This document shows positions 26,905 through 36,023 of a DNA stretch of 64,000 nt, piece after piece. This DNA is from Streptomyces dioscori (GTDB lineage: Bacteria; Actinomycetota; Actinomycetes; Streptomycetales; Streptomycetaceae): NCBI RefSeq assembly GCF_003024195.1, contig NZ_KZ679043.1, positions 62,001 through 126,000 on the forward strand, given 5' to 3'. Position 1 is the stretch's first letter, and the number at the start of each line of letters is the position of its first letter. The position numbers and the translations under genes were made by a program. The notes below the pieces were generated by a model. That model did not search any database. It worked only from the letters and a program-made list of their open reading frames with translations, and was not told the origin of the DNA.

Positions 26905-27116
26905 GGCGCCGGGCCGACAGCGACCGACCGGTTTTACGGAGACCGCGGGGGAGGGGCGCGGCCTGGAGGAGGCGGGCGCTGACCCGAATGCCGAGGCGCC
27001 GGTTTCGCGTCCCGGGACGGCCGGCACGGCGGATTACCCGGCGGGGAGCTGGGCACAACGCTTGCAGACTCGCCGCGCGGTACGCGCGGGGCGGGCGGAT
27101 CGGGCGGCGTGCCCCG

Positions 27117-27145
27117 TTGCCGCGGGACTCAAGTCGATTTATCGT
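27117..27145 (+). promoter_or_regulatory. candidate promoter of the DksA-type gene
   Basis: TTGCCG (27117-27122) and TATCGT (27140-27145) are separated by 17 bases. The start codon lies at 27195. The rest of the gap between the ileS leader and this promoter (about 26905-27116) shows nothing I recognise. Confidence 0.5.
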
Positions 27146-27194
27146 CCCAGCACGATTCGCGTGCAAGGTCACAAAATGTGAAGGGGCCGCGGCC

Positions 27195-28196
27195 ATGGTG
27201 GCGAAGAAGACCGCCGTACAGCAGTCGGCGTCCGGCAGATCCATGGGGGCGGCCGGTGACTCCGGAGCGGCTGCCGAGGGTGTCAGCGGCAGGAAGAGCG
27301 CCACCGGGAAGACCGCCGGCGCGAGCAGGGGGGAGGCCTCCACGGGGGCGGCCCCTGCGGAAACGGCCTCTACGAAGAAGCCCCGTACGAAAACGGCGGC
27401 TACGAAGACGGTCGCCGAGAAGACCGCTGTCAAGAAGACCGCTGTCAAGAAGACGGCTGTCAAGACGACCGCTGTCAAGAAGGCCGCCGTCAAGAAGACG
27501 GTCGCCGCGGAGACGGCCGGTACGCGGCCCGTCTCCGCGAAGCCGGAGAAGGCGGACACGGCGGAGAAGGCGGCCGGGAAGTCCGCCGCCCCGGCGAAGC
27601 GGGCGCCTCGCAAGGCGGCCGCCGCGAAGGGCACACGCACGGCCAGGAAGGCGGTCGCTTCCGCGGCCGACGGAGCAGCGGCACAGGCCGCCGAGACGAC
27701 GGGAGCCACGACGGTGGTTGCGAAGAAGACCTCTGGCACGGCCGCTGCGGCGGACAAGCCCACCGCGGTTCCCAAGGCGCGGGTGGCCGCGGCGGAGCCC
27801 GGCGAGCTCGCGGTACGCCCCGGCGAGGACCCCTGGACGCCGGAGGAGGCCGCGGAGGCGCGCGAGGAGCTGCTCTCCGAGGCCCTGCGGCTGCGGGCCG
27901 AGATCACCCACTCCGAGGAGTCCCTGGCGGGGCTGATGCGCGACTCCGGGGACGGGGCGGGCGACGACCAGGCGGACACCGGCACCAAGAACATCACGCG
28001 CGAGAGCGAGATGGCCCTCGCGGCCAACGCGCGGGAGATGCTGGAGCAGACCGAGCGCGCCCTGGAGCGCCTGGACGCGGGTACGTACGGGCTCTGTGAG
28101 AACTGCGGCAACGCCATCGGGAAGGCCCGGATGCAGGCCTTCCCGCGGGCCACGCTGTGCGTGGAGTGCAAGCAGAAGCAGGAGCGCCGTTACTGA
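27195..28196 (+). CDS. Lys/Ala-rich protein with C-terminal DksA/TraR zinc finger
   Basis: A 333-residue two-part protein. Residues 1 to about 215 are rich in Lys, Ala and Thr with histone H1-like repeats of KKTAV (15-base DNA period at roughly 27410-27503), suggesting nucleic acid binding. The C-terminal part (about 225-333) is a DksA/TraR-type domain with an acidic coiled coil and a four-Cys zinc site in YGLCENCGNAIGK and ATLCVECKQKQE. DksA relatives act on RNA polymerase; whether this one does is unknown. ATG 27195 follows AAGGGG. A long upstream frame overlapping the ileS leader is rejected. Confidence 0.85.
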   Translation: MVAKKTAVQQSASGRSMGAAGDSGAAAEGVSGRKSATGKTAGASRGEASTGAAPAETASTKKPRTKTAATKTVAEKTAVKKTAVKKTAVKTTAVKKAAVKKTVAAETAGTRPVSAKPEKADTAEKAAGKSAAPAKRAPRKAAAAKGTRTARKAVASAADGAAAQAAETTGATTVVAKKTSGTAAAADKPTAVPKARVAAAEPGELAVRPGEDPWTPEEAAEAREELLSEALRLRAEITHSEESLAGLMRDSGDGAGDDQADTGTKNITRESEMALAANAREMLEQTERALERLDAGTYGLCENCGNAIGKARMQAFPRATLCVECKQKQERRY

Positions 28197-28310
28197 CGTC
28201 CAGCTGATCGAACACCGATCCGCCCGGTGTGCCTCCTGGGCACCTGGCCGCGGCGGACCGTGCCGTACCCTCGTGCTCAGTCAGGCACCTAGGTCGAGGG
28301 ACTCACTCAC

Positions 28311-28934
28311 GTGGCAGAGGCGGAGCGCATCATCGGTACGCCGGATACGCCGGATACGCCGGATACGCCGGAAACCCCGGGCGCGGCGGAGGTCGAGCCG
28401 GAGCAGTCCGACAGCGGCGCGACCTCGGACGAGGCCGTGGCGCCCAGCGGCAGGCGCCGGATCGCGGTGCTCTTCACCGTCGCCGCCCTGGCGTACGCGC
28501 TGGATCTGATCAGCAAGCTGATCGTGGTCGCGAAGCTGGAGCACCACGAGCCGATCGAGATCGTCGGGGACTGGCTGAAGTTCGAGGCGATCCGCAACGC
28601 CGGCGCGGCCTTCGGCTTCGGCGAGGCCTTCACGATCATCTTCACGGTGATCGCCGCCGCCGTGATCGTGGTGATCGCCCGGCTCGCCCGCAAGCTCTAC
28701 AGCCTGCCCTGGGCGATCGCGCTCGGCCTGCTGCTCGGCGGCGCGCTCGGCAACCTCACCGACCGGATCTTCCGGGCGCCGGGTGTCCTGGAGGGCGCGG
28801 TCGTCGACTTCATCGCACCCAAGCACTTCGCGGTCTTCAACCTCGCCGACTCCGCGATCGTCTGCGGCGGCATCCTGATCGTGCTGCTGTCCTTCCGTGG
28901 CCTGGACCCGGACGGCACCGTCCACAAGGACTGA
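28311..28934 (+). CDS. lspA: lipoprotein signal peptidase LspA
   Basis: A 207-residue four-helix membrane aspartyl protease that removes the signal peptide of lipoproteins after lipid attachment. The two catalytic aspartates lie in GNLTDRIFRAPG and FNLADSAIVCGG, both intact. The N-terminal cytoplasmic extension of about 50 residues is unusual: just after the start it contains a run of Thr-Pro-Asp triplets encoded by five 9-base units (28335-28379). GTG 28311 is the start. It is 114 bases downstream of the DksA-type gene and 81 bases before rluD. Confidence 0.93.
   Translation: MAEAERIIGTPDTPDTPDTPETPGAAEVEPEQSDSGATSDEAVAPSGRRRIAVLFTVAALAYALDLISKLIVVAKLEHHEPIEIVGDWLKFEAIRNAGAAFGFGEAFTIIFTVIAAAVIVVIARLARKLYSLPWAIALGLLLGGALGNLTDRIFRAPGVLEGAVVDFIAPKHFAVFNLADSAIVCGGILIVLLSFRGLDPDGTVHKD
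28335..28379 (+). repeat. 9-base tandem repeat at the start of lspA
   Basis: Three exact GATACGCCG units (28344-28370), flanked by related units GGTACGCCG and GAAACCCCG, encode a Thr-Pro-Asp run. Five units in all, in frame. Confidence 0.9.
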
Positions 28935-29015
28935 GCAGGCCGCGGCAGGACCTGCGAGGGCCGGGCGCTCGGGCTGCCGTGAGCCGGTGTCTCACCCGTC
29001 CGGCATACTCGACGG

Positions 29016-29960
29016 GTGAGTACCGTTCCCGATATCCGTACCCTGCCCGTGCCCGACGGCCTGGAGGGCGAGCGTGTAGACGCCGCCATCTCCCGCATGT
29101 TCGGCTTCTCCCGTACGAAGGCCGCCGAGCTCGCCGCGGCGGGGAAGGTCACGGTCGACGGCTCGGTGGTCGGGAAGTCCGAGAGGGTGCACGGCGGCGC
29201 CTGGATGGAAGTCGAGATGCCGCAGGCCGCCCCGCCCGTGCAGATCGTCGCCGAACCGGTCGAGGGCATGGAGATCGTGCACGACGACGACGATGTCGTC
29301 GTGATCGTCAAGCCGGTCGGTGTCGCCGCGCATCCCAGCCCCGGCTGGTCCGGGCCGACCGTGATCGGCGGCCTCGCCGCCGCCGGGTACCGGATCTCGA
29401 CCTCGGGCGCCGCCGAGCGCCAGGGCATCGTGCACCGCCTCGACGTGGGCACGTCGGGCCTGATGGTGGTGGCCAAGTCGGAGTACGCGTACACGTCGCT
29501 GAAGCGCCAGTTCAAGGAGCGCACGGTCGACAAGCGCTACCACGCGCTCGTCCAGGGCCACCCCGACCCGACCAGCGGCACCATCGACGCGCCCATCGGC
29601 CGGCACCCGAACCACGACTACAAGTGGGCCGTCACCGCCGAGGGCAAGCCCTCCGTGACCCACTACGACCTGATCGAGGCGTTCCGCGCGGCCTCGCTGC
29701 TCGACATCAAGCTGGAGACGGGGCGCACGCACCAGATCCGCGTCCACATGTCGGCCCACCGGCACCCCTGCGTCGGCGACCTCACGTACGGCGCCGACCC
29801 GACGCTGTCCAAGCGTCTCGGACTCACCCGGCAGTGGCTGCAGGCGGTACGGCTCGGCTTCGAGCACCCCGGGGACGGGCAGTGGGTCGAGTTCGAGGCC
29901 GGCTACGCCGACGATCTGCAGCAGGCGCTGGACCGCGTCCGGGAGGAAAGCAACGCATGA
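29016..29960 (+). CDS. rluD: RluD-family pseudouridine synthase
   Basis: A 314-residue RNA pseudouridine synthase. An N-terminal S4-like RNA-binding region (about 15-75) precedes the catalytic domain with HRLDVGTSG, whose D143 is the catalytic aspartate. RluD enzymes modify 23S rRNA; the exact target here is inferred from family and length. GTG 29016 has no clear ribosome binding site and CATACT lies six bases upstream, so it may be leaderless. Its stop overlaps the next gene by ATGA. Confidence 0.87.
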   Translation: MSTVPDIRTLPVPDGLEGERVDAAISRMFGFSRTKAAELAAAGKVTVDGSVVGKSERVHGGAWMEVEMPQAAPPVQIVAEPVEGMEIVHDDDDVVVIVKPVGVAAHPSPGWSGPTVIGGLAAAGYRISTSGAAERQGIVHRLDVGTSGLMVVAKSEYAYTSLKRQFKERTVDKRYHALVQGHPDPTSGTIDAPIGRHPNHDYKWAVTAEGKPSVTHYDLIEAFRAASLLDIKLETGRTHQIRVHMSAHRHPCVGDLTYGADPTLSKRLGLTRQWLQAVRLGFEHPGDGQWVEFEAGYADDLQQALDRVREESNA

Positions 29961-30439
29961 GCCCGTCGCCGAGCCCGTCGCCCGTTGTGGTGCGGGTCGC
30001 CGAGGATCCCGCCGACCGTGAGGCGTGCTTCGCGGTGCGCAACGAGGTCTTCGTCGTCGAGCAGCAGGTCCCCGAGGAGCTGGAGTACGACGCGTACGAC
30101 GCCGTCGCCGTGCATGTGCTCGCCGTGCGTGCGGACGGGCTTCCACTCGGCGCGGGGCGGCTGCTGTACGGGGAGGCGGCGGCCGGCCGGACCGGTGGGG
30201 AGCCCGGCGTCGGCGCGCTGGGGCGGCTCGCCGTCGTGAAGGCCGCGCGGGGGCTGGGCATCGGGGTCGCGCTCGTGCGGGGCATCGAGGACGCGGCGCG
30301 TGCGCGGGGGCTTGTGGCGGTGGATCTCCATGCGCAGACGCATGCGCTGGGGTTTTACGAGCGGTTGGGGTACGTGGCCTATGGGCCCGAGTTCCCTGAT
30401 GCGGGGATCTCGCATCGGGCAATGCAACGTCGCCTTTGA
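29957..30439 (+). CDS. GNAT-family N-acetyltransferase
   Basis: A 160-residue GNAT acetyltransferase. The acetyl-CoA loop is in KAARGLGIGVALVRGIEDAARARGL and the C-terminal HAQTHALGFYERLGYVAYGPEFPDAGI resembles the ElaA-type subgroup. The substrate is unknown. ATG 29957 overlaps the rluD stop (ATGA), so the two are translated together. After it come a copy of the GCGCAGTTCCCCGCGCCCC element and a hairpin. Confidence 0.85.
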   Translation: MSPSPSPSPVVVRVAEDPADREACFAVRNEVFVVEQQVPEELEYDAYDAVAVHVLAVRADGLPLGAGRLLYGEAAAGRTGGEPGVGALGRLAVVKAARGLGIGVALVRGIEDAARARGLVAVDLHAQTHALGFYERLGYVAYGPEFPDAGISHRAMQRRL

Positions 30440-30493
30440 GGGTTTGGGTGGGCTCGGGTTGTTCCATCGGGCGTCGGGCCGGTGGGGGCTTGT

Positions 30494-30539
30494 CGCGCAG
30501 TTCCCCGCGCCCCTAAGGGCGCCCCTGACGGGGCGCCTT
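30494..30539 (+). terminator. intergenic GCGCAG element plus hairpin after the GNAT gene
   Basis: A copy of the GCGCAGTTCCCCGCGCCCC element starts at 30494 and is followed by a perfect hairpin, GGCGCCCC (30518-30525) and GGGGCGCC (30530-30537), then TTC. It probably ends the lspA-rluD-GNAT transcript. The rest of the 210-base gap shows nothing recognisable. Confidence 0.55.
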
Positions 30540-30649
30540 CGGTGAGCGGAGTTTTCAGGGCGGCGGGGCGTCTGCGTGTGGAAAGTGATTGCGGTGGCAC
30601 GCTTGGGGTCTGGCCTGTTGTGAATGTCTAGACCCCTGGAGCCCTGAAC

Positions 30650-32236
30650 GTGGACCAGCTGGCCCTGTTGTTCGTGCTGTTGCTCGGGGCCGTCGTCAGC
30701 GTTCCGCTGGGGGACCGCTTCGGGCTTCCCTCGCCGGTGCTGATGACCCTGCTCGGGATCGTGCTGGCCGTCCTCGACTTCGTACCGAACGTGGACATCC
30801 CGCCCGACCTGATTCTGCCCGCGCTGCTTCCCCCACTGCTCTACGCCGCCGTACGGCGCACCTCCTGGCGGCAGTTCACCGCCAACAAACGGCCGATCTT
30901 CCTGCTCGCCGTGGCCCTGGTGTTCGTCACCACCGCCGTGGTCGCCGCGGTCGCCCACTCGATCGTGCCCGGCCTGCCGATCGCCGCAGCCGTGGCGCTC
31001 GGCGCGCTCGTGGCGCCGCCCGACCCGGTCGCCGCGACCGCCGTCGCGGGACAGCTCGGGCTGCCGCGCCGCCTGGTGTCGATCCTGGAGGGCGAGGGGC
31101 TGTTCAACGACGTGACGGCCATCGTGCTCTACCACGTGGCCATCGCCGCCGCGATCAGCGGCTCCTTCTCGGTACAGGGCGCGGCACTCGACTTCCTGCT
31201 GTCCGCCGTCGTCGCGGTCGCCGTGGGACTCGGGCTCGGCTGGGCCACGAACCGGCTGATGGACTCGCTCGGGGACCCGACGCTGCAGATCAGCCTGACC
31301 CTGCTCGTGCCGTACGCGTCCTACGTGCTGGCGGAGGAGCTGCACGGGTCCGGTGTGCTGGCGGTGCTGACCACGGCGCTGTTCCTGGCCGAGTACGCCA
31401 ACAACGCCGACGACGTCATGACGAGGCTGGCCGGGCACACCTTCTGGAACATCGTCGACACGCTGGTCACCGGGGTGGCCTTCGGGCTCATCGGTCTTGA
31501 GCTGCACAACGCGATCCGGACGGCTTCGGGGCGTTGGGGGGAGATGCTCGGCTGGGCCGCCGTGATCGTGGGGGTCGTCGTGTTCGTACGGCTGCTGTGG
31601 TTGCTGCCGGCCACGTGGCTGACCAAGCGGTTGCACGCGAAGCGGGATCTCGACGAGGACATCCCGACGAGCTCGCGGGAGACCGTCGTCATGTGGTGGG
31701 CCGGGATGCGCGGGGTGGCGTCCGTGGCGCTGGCGCTGGCCATTCCGTTGGAGACGGAGAACGGGGAGCCGTTCCCCAACCGGGAAGAGATGATCTTCAT
31801 CGCGTTCGGGGTGATCATGGTCACGCTCGTCGTGCAGGGGCTGACTCTGCCGTGGCTGGTGCGGAAGTTGGGTGTGCAGGCCGACACCGACAGCGAGAAG
31901 GAGTTCGAGAAGACGCTTGCCGTGCGGGCGGCCAAGGCGGCGAAGCAGCGGTTGCGGGAGCTGGGAGAGACGGAGGATCTGTCCGACGAGCTGACCGAGC
32001 AGTTGCTGCGGCGGGCGTTCGACATCGGGTACCGGATCAGTCCGGACCTGGGGGAGGACGAGCGGCGGGAGGCGCATGAGCAGCGGGCCCGGCGCATCAA
32101 GCTGGTGCGGCGGATCCAGGGGGAGATGCTGTCGGCTGCCCGGCATGAGGTGCTGGCTGCGCGCAGTGAGCCGGGGGCGAATCCGGAGGTCGTGGACCGG
32201 GTCCTACGACATCTGGATGTCCGCAGCCTGAAGTAG
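30650..32236 (+). CDS. CPA1-family Na+/H+ antiporter
   Basis: A 528-residue protein with about 11-12 membrane helices in the first 400 residues, then a charged cytoplasmic tail. Visible landmarks of the sodium/hydrogen exchanger family are GALVAPPDPVAATAV (ion-binding region), EGEGLFNDVTAIV and VVMWWAGMRGVASVALALAI. It would exchange monovalent cations for protons. GTG 30650 follows GGAG at eight bases. Followed by a long hairpin separating it from the convergent mscS gene. Confidence 0.9.
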   Translation: MDQLALLFVLLLGAVVSVPLGDRFGLPSPVLMTLLGIVLAVLDFVPNVDIPPDLILPALLPPLLYAAVRRTSWRQFTANKRPIFLLAVALVFVTTAVVAAVAHSIVPGLPIAAAVALGALVAPPDPVAATAVAGQLGLPRRLVSILEGEGLFNDVTAIVLYHVAIAAAISGSFSVQGAALDFLLSAVVAVAVGLGLGWATNRLMDSLGDPTLQISLTLLVPYASYVLAEELHGSGVLAVLTTALFLAEYANNADDVMTRLAGHTFWNIVDTLVTGVAFGLIGLELHNAIRTASGRWGEMLGWAAVIVGVVVFVRLLWLLPATWLTKRLHAKRDLDEDIPTSSRETVVMWWAGMRGVASVALALAIPLETENGEPFPNREEMIFIAFGVIMVTLVVQGLTLPWLVRKLGVQADTDSEKEFEKTLAVRAAKAAKQRLRELGETEDLSDELTEQLLRRAFDIGYRISPDLGEDERREAHEQRARRIKLVRRIQGEMLSAARHEVLAARSEPGANPEVVDRVLRHLDVRSLK

Positions 32237-32269
32237 GCGGGGTTTTGGCGGCCGTGGGTGGGTGCGGGT

Positions 32270-32356
32270 CCGGTGGGGGCGTGCCTCAACGATCGCGCAG
32301 TTCCCCGCGCCCCTGTTTTCAGGGGCGCGGGGAACTGCGCGGCCAGCCCCCACCGG
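32270..32356. terminator. long perfect hairpin between convergent genes
   Basis: A perfect 22-base inverted repeat (32294-32315 with 32320-32341, loop TTTT), made of two facing copies of the GCGCAGTTCCCCGCGCCCC element, is nested in an outer pair (CCGGTGGGGGC at 32270-32280 with GCCCCCACCGG at 32346-32356). It lies between the antiporter and the minus-strand mscS gene, so it can terminate both. Confidence 0.85.
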
Positions 32357-32387
32357 GGCCGCAGGCGAAGTGGTGCGGAGGGAGGGA

Positions 32388-33518
32388 TCAGCCTCGGCCG
32401 GTGCGAGGGGGTTCCACCGCTCGGCCTCGGGACGACGCGCGGGGGCGATGGGGCTCCGCCCCGTTCGTGTGCGGGGCGGACCCCGGCGGAAGGATCGCGT
32501 CGGCCGTGTTGACGCGCGGCAGGGCGTACGGATGGTGCACGGTCAGCCAGCGCAGCATCTGCTCGCGGACGGTGACCCGCACCGTCCACACGTCGTCCGC
32601 GTCCTTCGCGGTGACGAGCGCGCGCACCTCCATCGTGCTGGGCGTGGAGTCGGTGACCGCGAGGCCGTAGTCGCGTCCGTCCCAGGCCGGGCATTCGCGC
32701 AGGATGTCGCGGAGCTTGTCGCGCATCTCCTCGACGGGCGCGCTGTGGTCCAGGTGGAAGAAGACCGTTCCGGTCATCTGCACCCCGCCGCGGGACCAGT
32801 TCTCGAACGGCTGCGACGTGAAGTACGACACCGGCATCGTGAACCGGCGCTCGTCCCAGGTGCGTACGGTCAGGAAGGTGAGCGTGATCTCGTCGACCGT
32901 GCCCCACTCCCCGTTCACCACCACCGTGTCCCCGAGCCGGACCATGTCGCCGAACGCGATCTGGAACCCGGCGAACATGTTGGCGAGAGTGGACTGCGCG
33001 GCCACACCGGCGACGATGCCGAGGATGCCGGCCGAGGCGAGCAGGGAGGCGCCGGCCGCGCGCATCGCGGGGAAGGTCAGCAGCATGGCGGCGACCGCCA
33101 CGACACCGACGATCGCGGAGACGACGCGCTGGATCAGCGCCACCTGCGTACGGACCCGGCGGACCCGGGCGGGATCGCGGTGGGCGTGCGCGTAGCGGGA
33201 GTACGAGGACTCGACGATGGCCGTCGCGATCCGTACCAGCAGCCAGGCCGTGGAGCCGATGAGGACCAGGGTCAGGAGCTGGCCGACCCCCGCGGAGTGC
33301 TCCTTGGTGAGTTTGGCCTGGTCGTACGAGCCTCTCAGCAGGGCCGCACACATGACGAACTGCAGCGGAAGACGGCAGCGGCGCAGCAGGCCCCACAGCG
33401 GGACCTGGTGGTGGCGTTGATCGGCGCGTCGCAGCAGCAGGTCGACCAGCCAGCCGACGAGCAGCGTCACCACGAGCGAGCCGCCGATCACGATCAGCGG
33501 GCGAAGCACGTTCTCCAT
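32388..33518 (-). CDS. MscS-family mechanosensitive channel
   Basis: A 376-residue small-conductance mechanosensitive channel-like protein. Membrane helices lie at about 8-28, 55-62, 80-100 and 130-150, followed by the Gly/Ala-rich pore helix (ASAGILGIVAGVAAQSTLANMFAGFQIAF, in pieces) and the beta domain with GDTVVVNGEWGTVDEITL. It would release solutes on hypo-osmotic shock. The C-terminal tail is Pro/Arg-rich. ATG 33518; the gene is convergent with the antiporter and divergent from the next gene. Confidence 0.9.
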   Translation of the reverse strand: MENVLRPLIVIGGSLVVTLLVGWLVDLLLRRADQRHHQVPLWGLLRRCRLPLQFVMCAALLRGSYDQAKLTKEHSAGVGQLLTLVLIGSTAWLLVRIATAIVESSYSRYAHAHRDPARVRRVRTQVALIQRVVSAIVGVVAVAAMLLTFPAMRAAGASLLASAGILGIVAGVAAQSTLANMFAGFQIAFGDMVRLGDTVVVNGEWGTVDEITLTFLTVRTWDERRFTMPVSYFTSQPFENWSRGGVQMTGTVFFHLDHSAPVEEMRDKLRDILRECPAWDGRDYGLAVTDSTPSTMEVRALVTAKDADDVWTVRVTVREQMLRWLTVHHPYALPRVNTADAILPPGSAPHTNGAEPHRPRASSRGRAVEPPRTGRG

Positions 33519-33615
33519 GCCTTCGACCGTAACCGGCCCATCGGGGTCACTAACCTGTGGGCCCGGTCATATCTGAGGTGATCGCGTTGTCAGTGGTGGC
33601 TGGCACCATGGGTTC

Positions 33616-34185
33616 ATGAACATCATGCTCTTCCATTCGACCTTCGGTCTGCGGCCCGCGGTGCGGGACGCGGCGGACCGTCTGCGTGCGGCCGGACACG
33701 AGGTGTGGACGCCCGACCTCTTCGGGGGGCGCACCTTCGAGACCGTGGAGGAGGGCATGGCCTTCAAGGATGAGCTGGGCAAGGAGGAGCTGCTCAAGCG
33801 CGCCATCCTGGCCGCGGCGCCCTACTCGGAGCGGGGGCTCGTCTATGCCGGGTTCTCGCTGGGCGCGGCGACCGCGCAGACCCTGGCGCTCGGCGACGAC
33901 AAGGCCCGCGGACTGCTGCTCCTGCACGGCACGTCCGACATCGCGGAGAGTGCCTCGGTGGACGAGCTGCCGGTCCAGCTGCATGTCGCCGAGCCGGACG
34001 CCTTCGAGCCCGACGACTGGCTGACGGCCTGGTATCTGCAGATGGGCAAGGCGGGGGCCGACGTGGAGATCTACAGATACGCGGGCGCCGGGCACCTCTA
34101 CACCGACCCCGGGCTCCCGGACTACGACGAGGAGGCCGCCGAGGCCACCTGGCGGGTGGCACTCGGCTTCCTCGAATCGCTGTAG
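33616..34185 (+). CDS. dienelactone hydrolase-family protein with Ser nucleophile
   Basis: A 189-residue alpha/beta hydrolase of the dienelactone hydrolase family. The nucleophile elbow reads GFSLG with S81 where the classical enzyme has Cys; H160 in GAGHLYTD completes the likely triad. Substrate unknown. ATG 33616 lacks a ribosome binding site, and CACCAT lies six bases before it, so the transcript may be leaderless. Its stop codon lies in an 18-base tandem repeat. Confidence 0.85.
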   Translation: MNIMLFHSTFGLRPAVRDAADRLRAAGHEVWTPDLFGGRTFETVEEGMAFKDELGKEELLKRAILAAAPYSERGLVYAGFSLGAATAQTLALGDDKARGLLLLHGTSDIAESASVDELPVQLHVAEPDAFEPDDWLTAWYLQMGKAGADVEIYRYAGAGHLYTDPGLPDYDEEAAEATWRVALGFLESL

Positions 34186-34233
34186 CCGTTCGGAACTCTG
34201 TAGCCGTTCAGAACTGTGGAGGCGTCAAGAGCT
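34180..34233 (+). repeat. 18-base tandem repeat over a stop codon
   Basis: CTGTAGCCGTTCGGAACT (34180-34197) is followed by a one-mismatch copy (34198-34215) and a diverged third copy (34216-34233). The first copy contains the TAG stop of the dienelactone hydrolase-like gene. Confidence 0.85.
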
Positions 34234-34243
34234 CTGTGGGGGC

Positions 34244-35912
34244 TCAGACCGGGTCGTACGTCCGCTCGACCTTCTGCGTGCCGCTGCGCGTGCGGTACGA
34301 ACGGGCCCAGGACGCCGTCGCGTTCGCGGTCGTGCGGTCGGAGAGGACGTAGTAGTCCATCTGCGCCCGCTCGGCGGTGAGGTCGAGGACGCCGTAGCCG
34401 TGGCGGTCGGTGTCGACCCAGTGGACATGCCGGTTGGCGGCCCGGATCACCGGTGACGCCAGGGCCGAGACCGTGCCCTCGGGCACCTTGACGAGGTCGT
34501 CGAGGTTGTCGGAGGTCACCGAGGTGACGACGAACTCGGTGGCGGCGGAGGCCGACAGCGGATACGTACCGGCGTTGTACGGCACGTCGTTGGCCCAGGC
34601 CATGTGGATGTCGCCGGTGAGGAAGACCGTGTTGCGGATCGCGTTGTCCCGCAGGTGGGCGAGGAGTTCGCGGCGGTCGTCGGTGTAGCCGTCCCACTGG
34701 TCGGTGTTGAGGGCGAGGCCCTCCTTGGGCAGGCCGAGCAGTTCGGCGAGGGGCTTGAGGAGTTCGGCGGAGAGCGAGCCGATGGCGAAGGGGGCGATCA
34801 TCACGGAGTTGCCGACCAGCCGCCAGCTGGTGTCGGAGGAACGCAGGCCGGCCTTCAGCCAGTCGAGCTGGGCCCGGCCGGTGAGCGTACGGTCCGGGTC
34901 GTCCACCGTGCCGTTGCCGACCTTGACCTGCTGCGAGCGGTAGGAGCGCAGGTCGAGCAGGGAGAGGTCGGCGAGTTTGCCGAAGCGCAGCCGCCGGTAG
35001 GTGGTGCCCTCGATCGCGGGGCGGACCGGCATCCACTCGAAGTAGGCCTGCTTGGCGGCGGCCTGGCGGGCGGACCAGGTGCCCTCGGCGCCCTCGGTGT
35101 GGTTCTCCGCGCCGCCCGACCAGGTGTCGTTGGCGAACTCGTGGTCGTCCCAGATCGCGATGACCGGAGCCACGGCGTGCAGGGCCCGGAGGTCCGGGTC
35201 GGTCTTGTAACGGCCGTGCCGGGTGCGGTAGTCGGCGAGGGTGACGATCTCGTGCGTGGGGGCGTGCGGGCGTACGACGGTGTCCCGCGTCGCGTACTCG
35301 CCGGTGCCGTACTCGTAGATGTAGTCGCCCAGGTGCAGCCAGGCGTCGAGGTCGCCGCGCGCGGCCAGGTGCCGGTAGGCGGAGAAGTAGCCGGCCTCCC
35401 AGTTGGCGCAGGACACCACCCCGAAGCGCATCCCGGCCACGGCCGCGTCATGGGCGGGGGCCGTGCGGGTGCGGGCGGCCGGTGAGTCGGCGGAGCCGCT
35501 GGAGAAGCGGAACCAGTAGTCGGTGGCGGGCCGCAGGCCGCGGATGTCCGCCTTTGACGGTGTGGTCGGACGCGGCGGTCGCCGTGGTGGAGCCCTGCGC
35601 GACGACCGTCGTGAACGCCTTGTCCGTGGCCACCGTCCAGCCGACCTCGACGTCCGGGCCGAGTCCGGAGCCGGGGGTCGCCTCGGCGGTGGGTGTCACC
35701 CGGGTCCACAGGAGGATGCCGTCCGGCAGCGGGTCGCCCGAGGCGACACCGTGCAGGAACGCGGGGGCCTCGGCGGCTCGGGCAGGCAGCGCGGCGGCGA
35801 GCGGGGCCCCGAGCACGGCGGTGGCCGCGGCCGCCTTGACCACCGTACGGCGGCTGGGGGCGGCGGAGTCGGGGCCGGCGGGGCTGGTGAGGGATCTGAT
35901 GCGACTGGTCAC
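34244..35912 (-). pseudogene. phoD: PhoD-family alkaline phosphatase with single-base frameshift
   Basis: Two overlapping frames together make one PhoD-type phosphodiesterase/phosphatase of about 555 residues. The first (35912-35448) starts at GTG and has a twin-arginine signal (SRRTVVKAAAATAVLGAPLAAALPARA, in pieces) and the PhoD N-terminal domain; the second (ending 34244) has the metallophosphatase core (MRFGVVSCANWEAGYF, LHLGDYIYEYG, IWDDHEFANDTW, FLTGDIHMAW). Between them the run AAA at 35555-35553 appears to have one extra base: reading AAG GCG GAC ATC CGC instead restores the frame. This is either a real inactivating mutation or a sequencing error. Confidence 0.85.
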
Positions 35913-35961
35913 GGCCGGTCACATTACTGATGGGTAGGGCTTTCTGTAAGGCGCACGACAT

Positions 35962-35999
35962 GAAGGGCGGGCGAACGTGGAGGAGTTCGCCCGCCCTTC
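35962..35999 (-). terminator. hairpin 3' of the DsbA-like gene
   Basis: A perfect 15-base stem, GAAGGGCGGGCGAAC (35962-35976) with its complement at 35985-35999 and an 8-base loop, 24 bases after the minus-strand stop at 36024. No T tract follows. It also lies just upstream of the phoD start. Confidence 0.7.
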
Positions 36000-36023
36000 G
36001 GGAACGCGCTACCTGGTGTCGCG

